Positions 5,715 through 6,249 of a DNA stretch of 6,249 nucleotides are shown one piece after another; positions within the stretch are counted from its first letter, which is position 1, and each line of letters starts with the position of its first letter. Made by a program: the position numbers and the translations under genes. Source of the stretch: CAYMRL01 sp964473205 (GTDB lineage: Bacteria > Deinococcota > Deinococci > Deinococcales > Trueperaceae); assembly GCA_964473205.1 (NCBI GenBank), contig CAYYOK010000160.1, forward strand, positions 1-6,249, written 5' to 3'. Below the pieces are notes generated by a model. It made no database searches, was not told the DNA's origin, and worked only from the letters and a program-made list of their open reading frames with translations.

Positions 5715-5728
5715 CCGCCGGACGGCGG
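5715..5728 (-). repeat. short hairpin between tatA and tatC
   Basis: CCGCC (5715-5719) and GGCGG (5724-5728) pair around a four-base loop in the 59-bp gap, with further CCGCCG copies nearby (5701-5706) offering alternative pairings. TatA is normally needed in large excess over TatC, so a structure here could stabilise or partly end the tatA transcript. This is inference; in such GC-rich DNA a 5-bp stem can arise by chance. Confidence 0.25.
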
Positions 5729-5735
5729 GGCGAGG

Positions 5736-6026
5736 TCAGACCCTGTTCTCCGACTCGGCGGGAGCCGGGCTGGCTTGACCCTGATGGCCCTGGCCGGCCG
5801 AGGCGCTGGCAGCGGTGACGGGGGCGGCTGCGTTCGCGGGTGTGTTGGCCGGCGCCTCGTCCTCGGCGTCGAGGTCCTTCTTCATGTCGCGCAGACCCTT
5901 GCGGAACTCGCGTACCGACTGCCCCAGCCCCTTGGCCATCTCGGGCAGACGGCGGGGACCGAAGATCAGCAGCACTACTACGAGGATGATCAGCAGTTCA
6001 GGTAGACCGATTGGTCCGAGCCTCAT
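5736..6026 (-). CDS. tatA: twin-arginine translocase pore-forming subunit TatA
   Basis: This is a 96-residue protein with the standard TatA layout. A short N-terminus is followed by one membrane helix (about 8-22, LPELLIILVVVLLIF), the hinge FGPRRLPEM (22-30), an amphipathic helix GLGQSVREFRKGLRDMKKDL (33-52), and an alanine/proline-rich disordered tail. TatA oligomerises to make the passage for folded proteins bound by TatC. E10 in the membrane helix and the FGP hinge are the expected landmarks. No separate tatB is in the window, so this may be a minimal TatAC system in which TatA serves both roles. The start is ATG 6026, with GGAGG seven bases upstream. An open frame continues upstream, but those residues are not TatA-like and precede the ribosome site, so the longer form is rejected. 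It is the first gene of the minus-strand block, and an extended -10 lies at 6049-6057. Confidence 0.96.
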   Translation of the reverse strand: MRLGPIGLPELLIILVVVLLIFGPRRLPEMAKGLGQSVREFRKGLRDMKKDLDAEDEAPANTPANAAAPVTAASASAGQGHQGQASPAPAESENRV

Positions 6027-6033
6027 CGCGGTA

Positions 6034-6038
6034 CCTCC
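6034..6038 (-). promoter_or_regulatory. ribosome binding site of tatA
   Basis: GGAGG on the minus strand, seven bases before ATG 6026, fixes the TatA start and excludes the longer N-terminus. Confidence 0.85.
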
Positions 6039-6048
6039 AGACCCGGTC

Positions 6049-6057
6049 ATCCTAGCA
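6049..6057 (-). promoter_or_regulatory. candidate extended -10 promoter for tatA
   Basis: On the minus strand this reads TGCTAGGAT, matching the TGnTAnnnT extended -10 pattern. It ends 22 bases before ATG 6026, giving a short leader that contains the GGAGG. No good -35 hexamer is seen, which is tolerated for extended -10 promoters. It would drive tatA, tatC and possibly the genes beyond. Confidence 0.45.
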
Positions 6058-6150
6058 GTACCGGTCGCGGCCAGCGTGTGGGCTATGAGCGGGTCGTCCC
6101 GGGTCTGGTTCCCGATCGAGGCAGTGAGCCCGAACGAGTGGCCCCGGCTG

Positions 6151-6180
6151 TTGCAGCGCTGTTCGTGGGCGTGATAGCGT
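6151..6180 (+). promoter_or_regulatory. candidate promoter for the tRNA-Thr gene
   Basis: TTGCAG (6151-6156) matches TTGACA at its first three positions. TAGCGT (6175-6180) matches TAnnnT and is preceded by TGA, making an extended -10 (6172-6180). The spacer is 18 bases. The predicted start near 6187 would leave a leader of about 19 bases before the tRNA. The divergent tatA promoter lies about 95 bases to the left. Confidence 0.45.
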
Positions 6181-6205
6181 TTCACTTCGGGTTCGCGGCT
6201 CGGCT

Positions 6206-6249
6206 GCCACCCTAGCTCAATCGGTAGAGCATCCGACTTGTAATCGGAA
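6206..6249 (+). tRNA. tRNA-Thr, anticodon TGT (3' end beyond the window)
   Basis: The first 44 bases of a tRNA are visible: acceptor 5' strand GCCACCC (6206-6212), TA, D-arm GCTC (6215-6218) with loop AATCGGTA and GAGC (6227-6230), A26, then the anticodon stem TCCGA (6232-6236) and TCGGA (6244-6248) around the loop CTTGTAA (6237-6243). The loop places anticodon TGT at 6239-6241, reading threonine ACA and related codons. The variable loop, T-arm and 3' acceptor strand lie off the right edge, so acceptor pairing cannot be checked. Confidence 0.93.

Noticed and set aside
6027..6185. N-terminal extension of TatA by about 53 residues
   Set aside because: The extension does not resemble TatA and lies upstream of a strong GGAGG placed correctly for ATG 6026. 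It also covers a probable promoter.
1..6249. CRISPR arrays, insertion sequences, phage or defence genes
   Set aside because: No regularly spaced repeats, transposase motifs or terminal inverted repeats were found. All strong coding regions are housekeeping or metabolic genes.

Overview
This is a high-GC bacterial window with eight protein-coding genes and the 5' part of a tRNA gene. I cannot name the species. Several features fit a Deinococcota-like bacterium (for example a Truepera relative): a chorismate mutase/type I-beta DAHP synthase fusion, TatA and TatC with no TatB visible here, frequent AGG arginine codons, and -10-like TAnnnT hexamers lying 5-6 nt before start codons as in leaderless transcripts. 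This is an inference from style, not a proven placement.

Layout. The left part, on the + strand, holds the 3' portion of a gene whose C-terminal half resembles DUF2229/2-hydroxyacyl-CoA dehydratase-like proteins. Its reading frame appears broken near position 50. Five bases after it comes a small four-helix membrane protein. These two meet a long minus-strand block end to end at about 1148-1221, where a perfect GC-rich hairpin lies. Read in its own direction from the right, the minus block is: tatA (twin-arginine translocase pore subunit), tatC (its receptor subunit), a fused chorismate mutase-DAHP synthase (entry step of the shikimate pathway), a four-motif iron-sulfur protein, a small winged-helix protein, and a glutaryl-CoA dehydrogenase-like acyl-CoA dehydrogenase. 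At the right edge, on the + strand and divergent from tatA, the first 44 bases of a tRNA-Thr(TGT) are present.

How the genes relate. tatA and tatC make one membrane machine for exporting folded, often cofactor-bearing proteins. tatC overlaps the aromatic-biosynthesis gene by 38 bp, and that gene is 6 bp from the iron-sulfur gene, so these four probably share transcripts. A possible extra promoter for the DAHP synthase lies inside the end of tatC. The winged-helix and acyl-CoA dehydrogenase genes follow after gaps of 129 and 74 bp and may have their own transcription. No functional link between aromatic biosynthesis, Tat export and acyl-CoA oxidation is evident; the arrangement looks like an ordinary chromosomal housekeeping region. 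I see no CRISPR array, insertion sequence, phage gene or defence system, and no gene-free stretch above 300 bases.

The points most worth a second look are the substituted catalytic positions in the chorismate mutase domain, the unusual cysteine architecture of the iron-sulfur protein, and the left-edge frameshift.
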